Assembly: GCA_029844215.1 (NCBI GenBank)
Contig: CM056724.1
Location: forward strand, 73,489,093-73,553,092
DNA length: 64,000 nt
Reading direction: 5' to 3'
Source: Przewalskia tangutica
Taxonomy: Eukaryota; Streptophyta; Magnoliopsida; Solanales; Solanaceae
Of this stretch, positions 1 through 10,055 are shown one piece after another. The notes beneath the pieces are model-generated. The model saw nothing but the letters and a program-made list of their open reading frames with translations. It was not told where the DNA came from and ran no database searches. Position 1 is the stretch's first letter, and the number at the start of each line of letters is the position of its first letter. Both the position numbers and the translations under genes were made by a program.

Positions 1-477
1 GTAAGTCACGGCCGATTGGTTCGACGTTGGCGTTCGATAGTTGGTTCATACGTGTTCAGCAGGATGTGGATAGGGTGAAACTTATCCAGAAGAGGTTTTT
101 GGTAGCTCGGAGGAATCGTGCGGATTATCGGCGACGACGCTTAGAGTTCAGGTTGACGGTCGGTCTTCTTGAAAGTACCACCGGGTCAGCGGACGAGTTT
201 TGGGGAAAACAGAGGGAACTTAGCCCTAGTTACTTTGGGCCTTTTGAGTTCATGTGAGGGATAGGCCAGGTTGCCTATATGTTAGCATTTGCCGTCCGAC
301 TTAGGAGGCAGTGCGTCCAGTCTTTCGTGTTATGTTCGAGAAGGAGATCGGAGATCCATCCAGAGTGTTCCCAGTTAATGATGACCACGTTAGAGATAGT
401 AACCCCGAGTTTTGGAAACTGAAGCAGTATCAGAAATGTGGTAAGAGTTCGAGTGTACAAGAAGTGTACGACATCCT
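1..477 (+). pseudogene. 3' pol remnant (integrase C-terminus) of element G
   Basis: This is decayed coding sequence from the last part of a Ty3/gypsy polyprotein. Short fragments are recognisable in changing frames. Around 310-400 a stretch resembles the FHVSMLxxCIGDPSRV motif that lies between integrase and the chromodomain-like tail in Del/Tekay elements; here it is seen as VMFEKEIGDPSRVFPVNDDH. Around 60-150 lies the arginine-rich linker of the integrase C-terminus. The same degenerate sequence recurs at about 9160-9600 in element A, so the decay predates the split of these copies. No intact frame remains and no function is expected. Confidence 0.7.
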
Positions 478-577
478 CAGGGATCGCATGTAGTCCGGTA
501 CCATTTGTTGGGTCGCCGGAATGACACTAGAACCTCGCGGCAAAGTGACAAAAGTGGTATCATTTTGGTGATGTTAG
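478..577 (+). repeat. Displaced LTR-end/PBS-like segment inside G
   Basis: About 100 bp here closely matches 39960-40035, the chimeric 3' end of the 5' LTR of element F together with the start of its primer-binding site. The shared sequence includes TACCATTTGTTGGGTCG, ACTAGAACCTCGCG and AAAGTGACAAAAGTGGTATC. In G it lies about 170 bp upstream of the 3' LTR, where a PBS has no role, and continues into unrelated sequence after GTGGTATCA. Element A lacks it at the equivalent place (about 9640). It looks like a template-switch or recombination product. Confidence 0.65.
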
Positions 578-742
578 AGGTGTTTCCTCGTGGACTTGGA
601 TGTAAGCATTTTGCGCAAGTTGTTTCTGTGGCCAGGTGTGGCAGAATTGATTCTCGTAAGTATAGTAGTGAAGACTATACTGGCGCACGTTTGTTTTGAG
701 ACTTAGAAGGAACATTCGGGACGAATGTTTCTAAGAGGAGAA
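578..742 (+). other. 3' untranslated internal region and polypurine tract of G
   Basis: This non-coding tail ends in the purine run AAGAGGAGAA immediately before the LTR, the expected primer for plus-strand DNA synthesis. At 710-731 there is an inverted repeat, GAACATTCG/CGAATGTT. The same inverted repeat precedes the 3' LTR in A, F, H, B and I. Confidence 0.7.
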
Positions 743-1139
743 TGTTATACCGTATTTCCAGTATGTACGCAGGACGACGTAGGAAATTTCAACTTCGTAA
801 TAGGCTTGCGAATTATTTTTGTGCACAACACCCGATTAGAGTCATTTTTCGACTAAACGCTTTCCACTTTCGTAGGGAATTTCCGCTATGTCATTTTTAA
901 TTTTACGGATTTTTTCCGAGAGAAACGTGTTAGGCCAACAAGAGGGCGCCACTTGGCACCCTCTCATTGGCGGACGTGAATGGGCGGTAAAGGGAGGGTT
1001 AGACGAATTGGCCTTGTTGGTCAAGGGGAGTTGGTAGGATATTTTTTGTGTTAGTTGGTCAAGGACACATGGGTGAATCTTGGCCCTACACTTGCCTTGC
1101 ACTTGGCAAGATTCGCCATTGGTTGGCCTTCACTTGACC

Positions 1140-1147
1140 TATAAATA
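1140..1147 (+). promoter_or_regulatory. TATA box of G LTR
   Basis: TATAAATA followed by ACCCAC lies about 400 bp into the LTR. The same box at the same offset is present in S1, A, F, B, H and I, which supports it as the U3 core promoter. Everything downstream of about 1170 should then be R/U5. Confidence 0.65.
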
Positions 1148-2166
1148 CCCACCCCTTTGAATACTAATTCAACCATAAATTTGCCTTAGTCTTGAAAGCT
1201 CTCCTTCTCCCTCCTCAGTGTTGAGTTCGTAGAGGCCTCCCTCAGTGGTGAGAGCACCCCCTCTGGGGTGCTAGCCGAGAGTGTACCCCTAGCCTAGTTA
1301 CTTTCGTATAATACCCCCCTTTGTGGTGTAGAAATACTCTCCAAAGTATTGTTATAATGCCCAAATTACCTTAGCCGTATACCTTGTTGTATTCTAAGGT
1401 TATACCTATACGAAAAACCCAGAAATACTATTATACTTCCCGTCAGTCACAAAACCGAAACCCTAAGGAAAATCTCCATAGTTAGTTGGAGTAGTAGGTA
1501 GAAGTTGGTTAGAACTTCTAAGGGTTGTTTGAGCTGGCCTGAGCGCACGGAGTAGAGCTAAACCTTGCTCAGATCGACATTTAAACTCGGATAATTATGG
1601 GCTTATCGAGGTAAATATCTTGTCCCTCTATTGTAATTGGAAATTACATGATTGTTAGACTATATAGTTGAAGTATACTATATATTGAACTGAACGTTGT
1701 TGTCGGCAATGTCTTTTGACTTAAGCCTGAATAATAAGAAACCTTTTCGAAAGAAGAGTACTGAACTGTATTTACATAGGACTATATTACAGTAGACTTG
1801 TGTAGCATTACTGTGAAGAAGAATTGTACACGTCCGGTTAGATGTATAACCCCACTGGTTGGCTTGATAGCCTACCGATAGAGAGAGATTTACTCGTGGC
1901 GGGGAGTGCGTTAATTTTCAGAGAATGTTCTACGATTAGACCTAAATGTTAATAAGCGCCTTGTGGCCTTATAGGTTGAAGTACTACGTGTGGCGCGATC
2001 TACTGGGCTAAGGAGTAGCCGACGGTTGGAAGTACTTGAGCGTTTTGCTATTAGTCGATACTGTCGCGAGGTATGTGAACCTCTTCCTATCTCTTCTAGC
2101 ATGATGTGTGTGTAACTATGTAGTACGGTAGACGATACGTGTTAAATGTATTTGATTGGTCTAAAA

Positions 2167-2215
2167 CATAAAGTGTTATAACGCTTTATGGGAAGTTGGT
2201 TATAACGACTTTATG
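2167..2215 (+). other. Conserved LTR stem-loop, type 1
   Basis: The arms CATAAAGTGTTATAAC and GTTATAACGACTTTATG pair around a loop containing CTTTATGGGAAGTT. It is the first of two related hairpins in this LTR and lies about 1 kb downstream of the TATA box, so it should be transcribed. See the finding on twin hairpins for all copies. Confidence 0.6.
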
Positions 2216-2356
2216 TAGGTAAGAAAATACTTGTGGTTTTTAAAAGGTATGATTTGAATCAGAATCGGGTGGTTATGTGATAATAAAGAACTTGAAGTAT
2301 TTCAAAGGATTTTGAATCATTTTGAAGGAAGAGTAATACTTGGTTTCTTTTGAAAA

Positions 2357-2403
2357 CTTAAGAGTTTTACTAGCTTTATGGGAAGTTAGGTATAACGCTT
2401 AAG
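2357..2403 (+). other. Conserved LTR stem-loop, type 2
   Basis: The stem CTTAAG-a-GTTwTAC pairs with GTATAAC-g-CTTAAG, and the loop TAGCTTTATGGGAAGTTAG matches the type 1 loop. Outer stem sequences differ between types while pairing is kept. Confidence 0.6.
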
Positions 2404-2688
2404 AATGTTTTATCGATTTGAAATCGAATGTGTATCGACAAACCACTACAAGTTAATAAAGGAAATGTTTTGACAGATTCAGATTATTAAAACCAAGAGA
2501 AAACTTCCATCCGCATAGAAGCTAAGATGAGACAAAATGATATTTCCTAGATCATTCTTTGTAATAAGATTTTTATAAACAAGAATATCCTACTCACATA
2601 TAAGGCTTATGTTTCTCGGATGGTTTAAAAGAGAATGATATTCTTAAGTGATTAATACTATGAACTACGAAACCCTTTCAAAAATGAG

Positions 2689-2757
2689 AAACTTGAACAT
2701 TGGAAATTAGGCAAACTTGAACATTGGAAATTAGGCAAACTTGAACATTGGAAAAGA
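2689..2757 (+). repeat. 24-bp direct repeat, about three copies
   Basis: The unit AACTTGAACATTGGAAATTAGG occurs about three times in tandem. S1, A and F carry only one or two diverged versions of this motif at the same place, so the expansion is specific to G. Confidence 0.75.
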
Positions 2758-3124
2758 ATGTTGCTACTTGATTTTACAAAGAGAAGTAATTGATTTACTT
2801 TAAAAAGATAGTCACTCTATTTTTATACCACGGGTATTGTGTGACATTGTGAAAGTAACGATCTTTTAAAGAGTTAATGTATGAAGTACTTTGGTGATAA
2901 AACCCCGAACTTGTTGGCATATAGTAGAAAGTACCTTATGTTTGAATAACTTGATTGTATTGGTTTGTGATAGCCTTGTAATACCTTCGTGTTGATTTGA
3001 TAAGTAATCATATTAGGACGCTACGTGTTAGTATTCGTGATGTTTTGTAAAGGGGTTTTCCTCGATTGTGCTTATGTTGTTTAAACGATAAACCGTTATG
3101 TTGGTATTATACCACTCACCATGT

Positions 3125-3395
3125 TTCCGGGTTAAGCCTCCACGCGGGTAGACTCAGCGCTCGGGACCATGATTCGAGAATACCTCACGCGGTCCCGGGC
3201 CTATGCGGAGCTACGAGAGTTCCGTGTTAGTGCGCGGCCTTTATGGTCACGCGATGCATGCGCCATGCGGATCGCGAGTCGGGCAGGGCGATGTCGGGAG
3301 TGGTTGCCCTCGACGCGGGTTATACCTCACGCGCCTATGAGATTGGCCTATGCGAGTGCGGAGTTCCAGGCTAGACGCGACATTTGATATTGCGC
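3125..3395 (+). repeat. GC-rich diverged minisatellite in G LTR
   Basis: This short array has degenerate units built from ACGCGGGT, ATACCTCACGCG, CCTATGCGGAGCTACGAG and GAGTTCC. It follows a conserved CACTCACC block. Related arrays stand at the same LTR position at 6060-6310 and 18825-19075 (A), 12445-12690 (S1), 46450-46700 and 53720-53970 (H), 21470-21740 and 28805-29090 (B, minus), and 56340-56640 and 63485-63800 (I, minus). Confidence 0.6.
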
Positions 3396-4189
3396 GAGCG
3401 ACCGCTTTGATCATGTGACGGTCTAGACATATATCATGATACGCTTTATGACCTTGTTAGTACCGCTGGTGTTAGTAGTCGGCTATGCCTTCGCACTTAC
3501 CATGTATCGCTTTATTTGGACACAGTGGACCCGCTGTTCATATGTATTCCTCGGTGCTTTTCTATCATCGATCGGCAGTGGCGAAGGTATTCCACGCATG
3601 ATTGATGTTGTGGGCGTGAGACCCATTGTTATATCGAGTGATGACTTTGAGGCGTGAGTCCCCGACTAGACATGATCGCTTATTTATTGTGAATCGTAGT
3701 TTGGTTATCATACATGTCTCCCGCTTTATAGACTACTATGATTTCATTTACGATTTATTTTCGATTCACATACTTGCACTGTTGTATCGACCTCTCGGGC
3801 CGCGTTACGCCGCAGTAAAGGTACACCGCCGTTGATCCTCGCCTGGGGTCACATTCGCTTGGGAAAGCTTCGCTTCTCCTGGCTTGTTCGTATAGTCCCC
3901 GTGTTGTAGGTGCTTACATTCAGGGTATGACGGCCCCGTCCGTCGTTGTTGTCATATCATTCGTAAGTGCAGAGTACCGCTGCGGGCGAGTTGTAGAAAG
4001 GGATGTAACTGTTCAAATTGCTAATTATATACTGAAGGGAACCGTTTTTGGTTAGCCTGTCTTCTTATTTCACTGTCTTATTACATTGGTTTCATGTATT
4101 GTTTTATATTCCGCTGATTACTCTGATGTTGTATCACTAGGGTGCCCGGGGTAAGGCACCAGTCACGGGCCCGGGTTCGGGTCGTGACA

Positions 4190-7137
4190 CCTCCCCCTCC
4201 CCCCTTTGAGAGGCCCCTTGGCCGAGAGATATCCCCCCCTCCTAGTGGTGTTGGCCGAGACACACCCCCCCTTGCCTAGTTGTTCTCGTAAAATACCCCC
4301 CCCTTGGTAGAAAATACTCTCCAAGTATTGTTACTATTCCAAAATACCTTAGCCTTATACCTTGTAGTATTCCAAAGATTACCTCTATACGTAGAGCCCG
4401 GAAATACTACCTTATGTCCTTTTTGTCTCAAAACGAAACCCTAAGGAAAATCTTCATAGTCGGTTGAAGTGTTAAGTAGAAGTTGCGTAGAACTTCTAAG
4501 GGTTGTTTGGAGCGGGTTGGAGCGCCCAGAGTAGGAGCTAAACGTTGCTCAGGATCGACATTTTAACTTGGATAATTTTGGGCTAATCGAGGTAAATATC
4601 TTGTCCCCCTTTTGTAATTAGAGTTTACATACTGTTGAAGTATAAGAATTAAGTATAAGTTATATACAAGGAAGGTATATAAGAAGGGTAATGAACTGTA
4701 CTTACATAGGACTGTATTTACAATAGACTTGTGAAGTTTGACGGGTAGGGAAGTGCAACCCAATTTTCCGTAGAATCTTGTATCTAGATTTACTCTATCG
4801 AGTAGTCTAGACATTGATAGACTTGTACAACCTTTATAGGTTGAAGTACTGCGAGTAGCGTATTCTACTCCAAGGGAGGAAAAGGCTAGCCGGATTACAG
4901 TAATGTGGAGCTATTTGCTAATAGTCGATAATCGTCACGAGGTATGTGATTCTTCCTATCCTCTTGAGCATGATATTTTAAAAGAATATATATATAGTAC
5001 GGTAGACGTACGTGTGTTAACTGAACGTGGTTTTATTCCGATGTCTTTTGACTTGAGTTTAAATAATAAGAATCTTGAAGTATTTCAAAAGAATTAAGAA
5101 ACCTTTTTGAAAGAAGAGTAAGGCTTGGTTTTAAAAGCTTAAGAGTTATACTAGCTTTATGGGAAGTTAGGTATAACGACTTAAGAGAGATAAAAAGAAT
5201 GGTTTATTGATTTTAGAAGTTAAGAGACTTGATCTTAAAAGATAAGAGAATTGACTTAATTGAATTAATATGAATTTTGTTAATAAGTGTGAAACCTCAT
5301 TCGTGAGTAATGAGTACTTGGTTTTTAAAAAGGAATAATGTTTTACTGATTTCGGAAATCAGAATAAGTATCGAACAAACCACAGCAGCGCTAATAAAGT
5401 GAAATGTATTGACTAATTAAGTATTATAAAAACCAGTAGAAACCTCCATCTGCATAGAAGCTAAGATGAGACAAAATGACATTACATTTCCTAGATCATG
5501 GCTGCTTTAATAAGATTGATTATGAACAAGAATAATCTACTCACATATAAGGCATATGTTTCTCAAATTGTTTAAAAGAGAATTATATTCTTAAGTGATT
5601 AAGACTAGGAACCACGAAACCTTTCGAAAATGAGAAACTTGAGCATTTGAAATTAGGCAAACTTGAATGTTTGGAAAATAATGTTGTTACTTGATTTTAC
5701 AAAGGGAAGTGTTTTGATTTACTTAAAAATATAGTCACTCTATTTTTATACTACGGGTATTGTGTGACTTTTGTGAAAGAAACGGATCTTTTAAAGAATT
5801 AATGTATGAAGTGCTTTGGGGATAAAAACCCGAACTTGTTGACATAAAGTAGGAAGTGTCTTGTGTGAATAACTTGACTATGTTGGTTTGTGATAGCCTT
5901 GTAATATTTTCTTGTTGGTTCGATAAATAAACATGTTAGGATGCTACGTGTGTTAGTGTCTTGTAATGTTGTGTAAGGGGGTTTCCATGGATTGTGCTTA
6001 TGTTGTTTAACGATAAGCTGTTATTTTAGTATTATATCACTCACCTTGACTTGATCCCGGGGTTGTCGCCTCAGACGCGGGTAGCCTCAGCGATCTGTGT
6101 GACTATGATTCGAGATACCTCACGCGGGTCCGTGGCCTATGCGGAGCTACGAGTTCCGTGTTAGTGCGCGCCTTTATGGTCATGCGGTCCATGCGCCACG
6201 CGATCGCGAGTCCAGACGGCCGGGAGAGCTACCTCGACGCGGGAATACCTCACGCGTGCCTATGTGAGTGGCCTATGCGAGTCATGCGGAAGTTCCAGGA
6301 CTAGACGCGACATTTGATATCGCGCGAGTGGCGGCCGATCATGTGGCGTTCTAGACAGATCTCATGATACAGTTTATGACCTTGTTGGTACTGTGGGTTT
6401 TAGTAGTAGTCTATGACTTCGTACTTACCCCATACAGTTTTATTATGACACAAAGTGGACCGTGTTCACGTGTATTCCTTGGTGCTTTTATATCATAGAC
6501 TGCCGGCAGTGAGGAAGGTATTCCACGGGCATGATTGATGTTGTGGGCGTGAGACCCATAGTTATATTTGAGTGATGACTTTGAGGGCGTGAGTCCCTGA
6601 CTTGACATGACTGCTTATTTATTTGTGAACTGTAGTTTCGTTATCATACATGTCTCCTGCTTTATATAGACTACTATGATTTCATTTACAGTATTTTCAG
6701 TTTCACATACTTGGTACCTGTTGTACTGACCTCCTTCGGGGGGCTGCGTTCATGCCGCAGGTAGAGGTACACCAGTGTTGATCCCCGCTCTTAGGATCAT
6801 AGTAAGCATTTTGGGAAGCTCCGTTTCTTCGGAGGTTTATCTTTGGTATAGTCCCCTGTCGTTGTAGGTACTTACATTCAGGGGTATGGCGGGGCCCTGT
6901 CCCGCCATTGTTGTTATATCATTCTTAGAGGTGCAGAGTACCGCAGGCGAGTTTGTAAAAATGATGTAACTGTTCGGATTTAAGTTTTTATATATATGCC
7001 GAAAGGCAACTTTTCTTCAGATAAACTGTGTCTCATTTACATTGTTTCATGTTGTGTTTTATATTCCGCTGATTACTCTGATGTATGTCTACTTGGGTGC
7101 CCGGTAGGCACTACCACGCCCGGTTCGGGTCGTGACA
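4190..7137 (+). mobile_element. 5' LTR of element A (3' part)
   Basis: This LTR enters at the C-rich block following the TATA box and ends TTCGGGTCGTGACA. About 490 bp of its 5' end, including the promoter, should lie left of the window beyond element G. It contains one type 2 stem-loop (5138-5185), a donor-like AGGTATGTGA at 4940-4949, a conserved non-coding block near 5442-5516, and a minisatellite at 6060-6310. Confidence 0.85.
5138..5185 (+). other. Conserved LTR stem-loop, type 2
   Basis: CTTAAGAGTTATAC pairs with GTATAACGACTTAAG around TAGCTTTATGGGAAGTTAG. The copy in the 3' LTR (14653-14700) is the same. Confidence 0.6.
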
Positions 7138-7141
7138 AAAG

Positions 7142-7153
7142 TGGTATCAGAGC
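7142..7153 (+). promoter_or_regulatory. Primer-binding site of A (initiator tRNA-Met)
   Basis: TGGTATCAGAGC is complementary to the 3' end of plant initiator tRNA-Met, the usual primer of Ty3/gypsy elements. It lies 4 bp after the LTR end and is the only intact copy of this site on the plus strand in the window; the F and H copies lack one A. Confidence 0.9.
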
Positions 7154-7344
7154 AGTTAATCCTCGGAAAGAGTCTACATACCGTATCTAGTAGAGTCTTG
7201 ATTATCGGTGTGTTGTGCACCACACCAATAATCAGGAGGCTATAGGATATTTAGGATTGGTTTCCATTCTTCTCACTCTGAGATCGTGCCTTAGAGCTGT
7301 GTTATAAGTTGGACCCCTCTAACGTATTTCTTTCCTTACCAGTT
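7154..7344 (+). other. 5' leader of element A
   Basis: This non-coding leader lies between the PBS and the gag start. It contains TTATCGGTGTG and GGTTTCCATTCTTCTCA, which recur in every element leader of the window (C 20340-20440, B 28060-28230, F 40080-40200, H 47380-47490, I 62770-62940). It may hold packaging signals, but nothing in the sequence proves that. Confidence 0.6.
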
Positions 7345-7488
7345 ATGCCTCCGCGTAAGGCAACCCGCCCGTATGGGCAAGGCAAGGCGGAGCCGCGAGC
7401 AGAGCACGAGGGTTACGAGGCACAGCCCAACCATCACCCGAGTTGGTGCTTCATTCGGGAGTTCACACGCCACCCCAGCAGAGTCTAG
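7345..7488 (+). pseudogene. Gag N-terminus of A, truncated after 47 residues
   Basis: The ATG and following codons (MPPRKATRP) match the gag start of H (47517), F (40230), B (28050 minus) and I (62750 minus), which fixes the start. The frame stops at 7486-7488 after 47 residues. The capsid-like middle of Gag present in F and H (about 350 bp) is missing between here and 7551. Confidence 0.75.
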
Positions 7489-7550
7489 CACAACAGTAGC
7501 CTCCTCGCAGCCATGATATTTGAACCTTCGCCCACGACCGTGAGTGAGGT

Positions 7551-8302
7551 ATGGATTGCAAAGAGACGACCCTTTTCCTAGCTATGGATTTAGCAACCAG
7601 AGAGTATTTTATGTATCGATTTATCGCGGGCCTTGATGAATATCTAAGAAAGGGTTGTGCAAGAGTAGCTCTTCAGTCAGGCATGAGCATGCACAGAACG
7701 CAGTCGAGAAACGTAGGGATCGACGGGTTAACCAAGATCGGCAGAAGAGGGCCAGAACAACAGGGTCCTTTGGTAACTTTCGAGGCGGACTTTCTCAGCA
7801 GCAGATTGGTTATGTGCCTCCGCCAGTGCACAGTGGTTCTCCACAGGGTTCAGGACGTTCGGGGTATGTAGGAGTTGGTCAGAGCTCCAGGGCTGCTAGT
7901 TCGCAGAAACACGTAGGTTTCAGCCAGCCGGATTCAGTTTTCCCTCAGTGTTCACAGTGTGGCAAACGTCATCCCGGGGAATGTCGTCTTTTTTTTGGTA
8001 CTTGGTTTACCTGCGGTCGACAGGGCCATGTGTCGAAAAGATGTCCTAGTAGGAGGACTCGGTCTACCAGATTAGTTGCGGATTCAGTGGTTCGGAGAGA
8101 AAGGGGTGTTAGCCAGAGGAGGCCACCCCCACCTCGGTGTGGTCGTTGTGGTAGATGTCATTTTGGGGAGTGTCATGCTTCTTCGGCAGCTTGTTATGCT
8201 TGCGGCCAGCAGGGCCATTTTGCGAGAATTTGTCCGACCAGAGGTGGCGCGGATGTAGAGACTCAGCCTTCAGGATCAGTGGCTAGTTCATCACCTTCCT
8301 AA
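7551..8302 (+). pseudogene. Gag C-terminal part of A with two zinc-knuckle modules
   Basis: A fragment at 7600-7660 resembles the end of the Gag capsid domain (RFIAGLDEYL). A frame from 7655 then runs 215 codons to 8302 and includes a basic linker, a Gln/Ser/Pro/Gly-rich segment and two nucleocapsid modules. Each module has a CxxCGxxHxGEC motif followed by a CCHC knuckle. The second knuckle is canonical (CYACGQQGHFARIC, CX2CX4HX4C); the first has Trp in place of the first Cys (WFTCGRQGHVSKRC). Other elements here show one module, so this appears duplicated. Gag would bind and package RNA. N-terminal sequence is lost, so I call a pseudogene, but nucleic-acid binding could survive. Confidence 0.75.
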
Positions 8303-9745
8303 ATGCGCCCAACAGGGCAGGATTGACTAGAACGACAAAAGGGGAGTGAAGCAGTAGATACAGGTATATCCTTAACCCTCTAGAGATTAGTATGTGTGAT
8401 AAGATGAGTATATTTTAAGTGTTATGTTCAGATAGCATTGTGTTAATTATGAGCCTTAGAATATTATACGTAGAGACCTTAGATGTGAGGTCATCTTGAG
8501 TAAAAGATTTATTTTATGTTTGACCCTTATCGGGGTGCATAGTTCATGTGAGATATGTTTGTGTGATAAGTCCCTGTGTAGTGTGAAAGGAAAGAGGGTA
8601 GTTGATCTAAGAAGACCACTAGGTTTTCGTGACTTGATTAGTGAGATTGTTCCGGATCGGGGAACAAGAGTTTTGCGTGATAATGGGTCGGGTCAGCCAA
8701 ATTGCGGTCAACCCGCGGCTTTGTATTGTGGGGTTAGTTTGTGGTGGTTCCACTTTGTGGTAGGGTCATGAGGGTGTTAGGCCCAAGTTTAGTTAACCAG
8801 CGTACGAGTTCGTGGATGCGTTCGACCAGTAGTCGGGCCGATGAGGTCAGCCCATCTTGTCTTTCAGTCAGGACCGTGTACTCGGCAGAGGGTTATGCGA
8901 GATGTTATATCGGGAAGGTTGTAAGGCTGCACGAGGTGCCTACTTTCACCTTATGATGCATGGAGCCAGTGTTACGCTTATTTCTTTTTCTCGGGAATTT
9001 TACCAGCAGGTTAGGAACTCCACGAGTCTCGATGTCGATTCGCCTCGCCGTGTTTGGATTCGTGGGTAGTCAGAAGGATTGTTGCCTCGCATGCGAGTGT
9101 TTAATAGCTACCATATCAATATTCGGAGGGTGCCTTGTGAGGCCTCGTTTGGGCGGAAGTGTAGGTTGTCGATCGATTGGTTCGATGTTGGCACGGTTCA
9201 GCTAGTAGGTTCATACTTGTTCAGCAGGATGTGGGTAGGGTGAATCTTATCCAAGAAAGGTTATTGGCAGCTCAGGGTCAACAAAAGTCATGCGGATAAT
9301 CGACGTCGACACTTGAAGTTCAGCCGAGTTGACGGTATTTGAAGGTACCACCCCGGAAAGGGTGTGACGAGTTTTGGAAAACAGAGGGAACTTAGCCTGA
9401 GATACTTGGAGCATTTTCAGATCATGTGAAGAATAGGCTAGGTTGCCTATAAGTTGGCATTACCGTCCGACGTAGGAAGCAGTACGTCCGGTCTTTCAGG
9501 TTGTTATGTTCGGAAAAGTATCGGAGATCCATCCAGAGTGTTCCCAGTTAATGATGACCAAGTTGGAGATAGTAACCCGAGATTTTGGGAACCAAGCGAG
9601 CGTAAATGTGGTAAGTTATGAAAGAGTTCGAGTGTACGGCGAGGTACGACGAGTAAGGGAAGAAGTGAGCATATGTTAAGTGGAACATTATCGTTATCTC
9701 AGATCGAGAAGGAACATTCGACGAATGTTTCTGGCGAGGGGAGAA
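8303..9745 (+). other. Non-coding remainder and pol 3' remnant of A
   Basis: No protease, RT, RNase H or integrase core motifs are seen. 8361-8385 contains GGTATATCCTTAACCCTC, also found directly after gag in F (41430-41454). From about 9160 to 9600 the sequence matches the decayed integrase tail seen at 1-477. A 20-bp inverted repeat (9712-9731) and a purine tract (GAGGGGAGAA) precede the 3' LTR. Confidence 0.7.
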
Positions 9746-10055
9746 TGTTATACCCCGTATTTCCAGAGTATGTACGTAAGGACGTACGTACGAAAGTTTT
9801 AGCCTTAAGATAGGCAAGGATCGAAAATTTTGTGCACAACTACCAAAACGAATTGTTTTCCGACGAAACGTTTTCCAAAACTTGCGTAGGGAAAATTACG
9901 GCTATGTCATTTAAAATTTTTGCGAATTTTTCCGAGAGATGAAATATTTTGGACCAACGAGAGGGCGACACTTGTCACCCTCAAGTGGGCGGAACCATGG
10001 CCGAAAGTGGTGCACGTTTTGTGCCATGTTTTGTGGCCTAACCCATGGGTCAATG

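Larger units (their letters stand above)
743..4189 (+). mobile_element. 3' LTR of element G (long-LTR family), 3447 bp
   Basis: The LTR starts TGTTATACCGTATTTCC after a polypurine tract and ends CGGGTTCGGGTCGTGACA, giving the TG...CA ends of an LTR. Its sequence is collinear with solo LTR S1 (10056-13521) and the 3' LTR of A. After 4189 the sequence jumps into the middle of another LTR: 4190 onward equals 13709 onward. G is therefore inserted in A's 5' LTR, and its body lies left of the window. The expected TSD would begin CCTCC at 4190; the partner copy is outside the window. Confidence 0.88.

Noticed and set aside
4170..4189. tRNA-like T-arm word GGGTTCGGGTCGTG at LTR ends
   Set aside because: It resembles a tRNA B box, but no acceptor, D or anticodon arms are found, and it is the LTR terminus in all copies.
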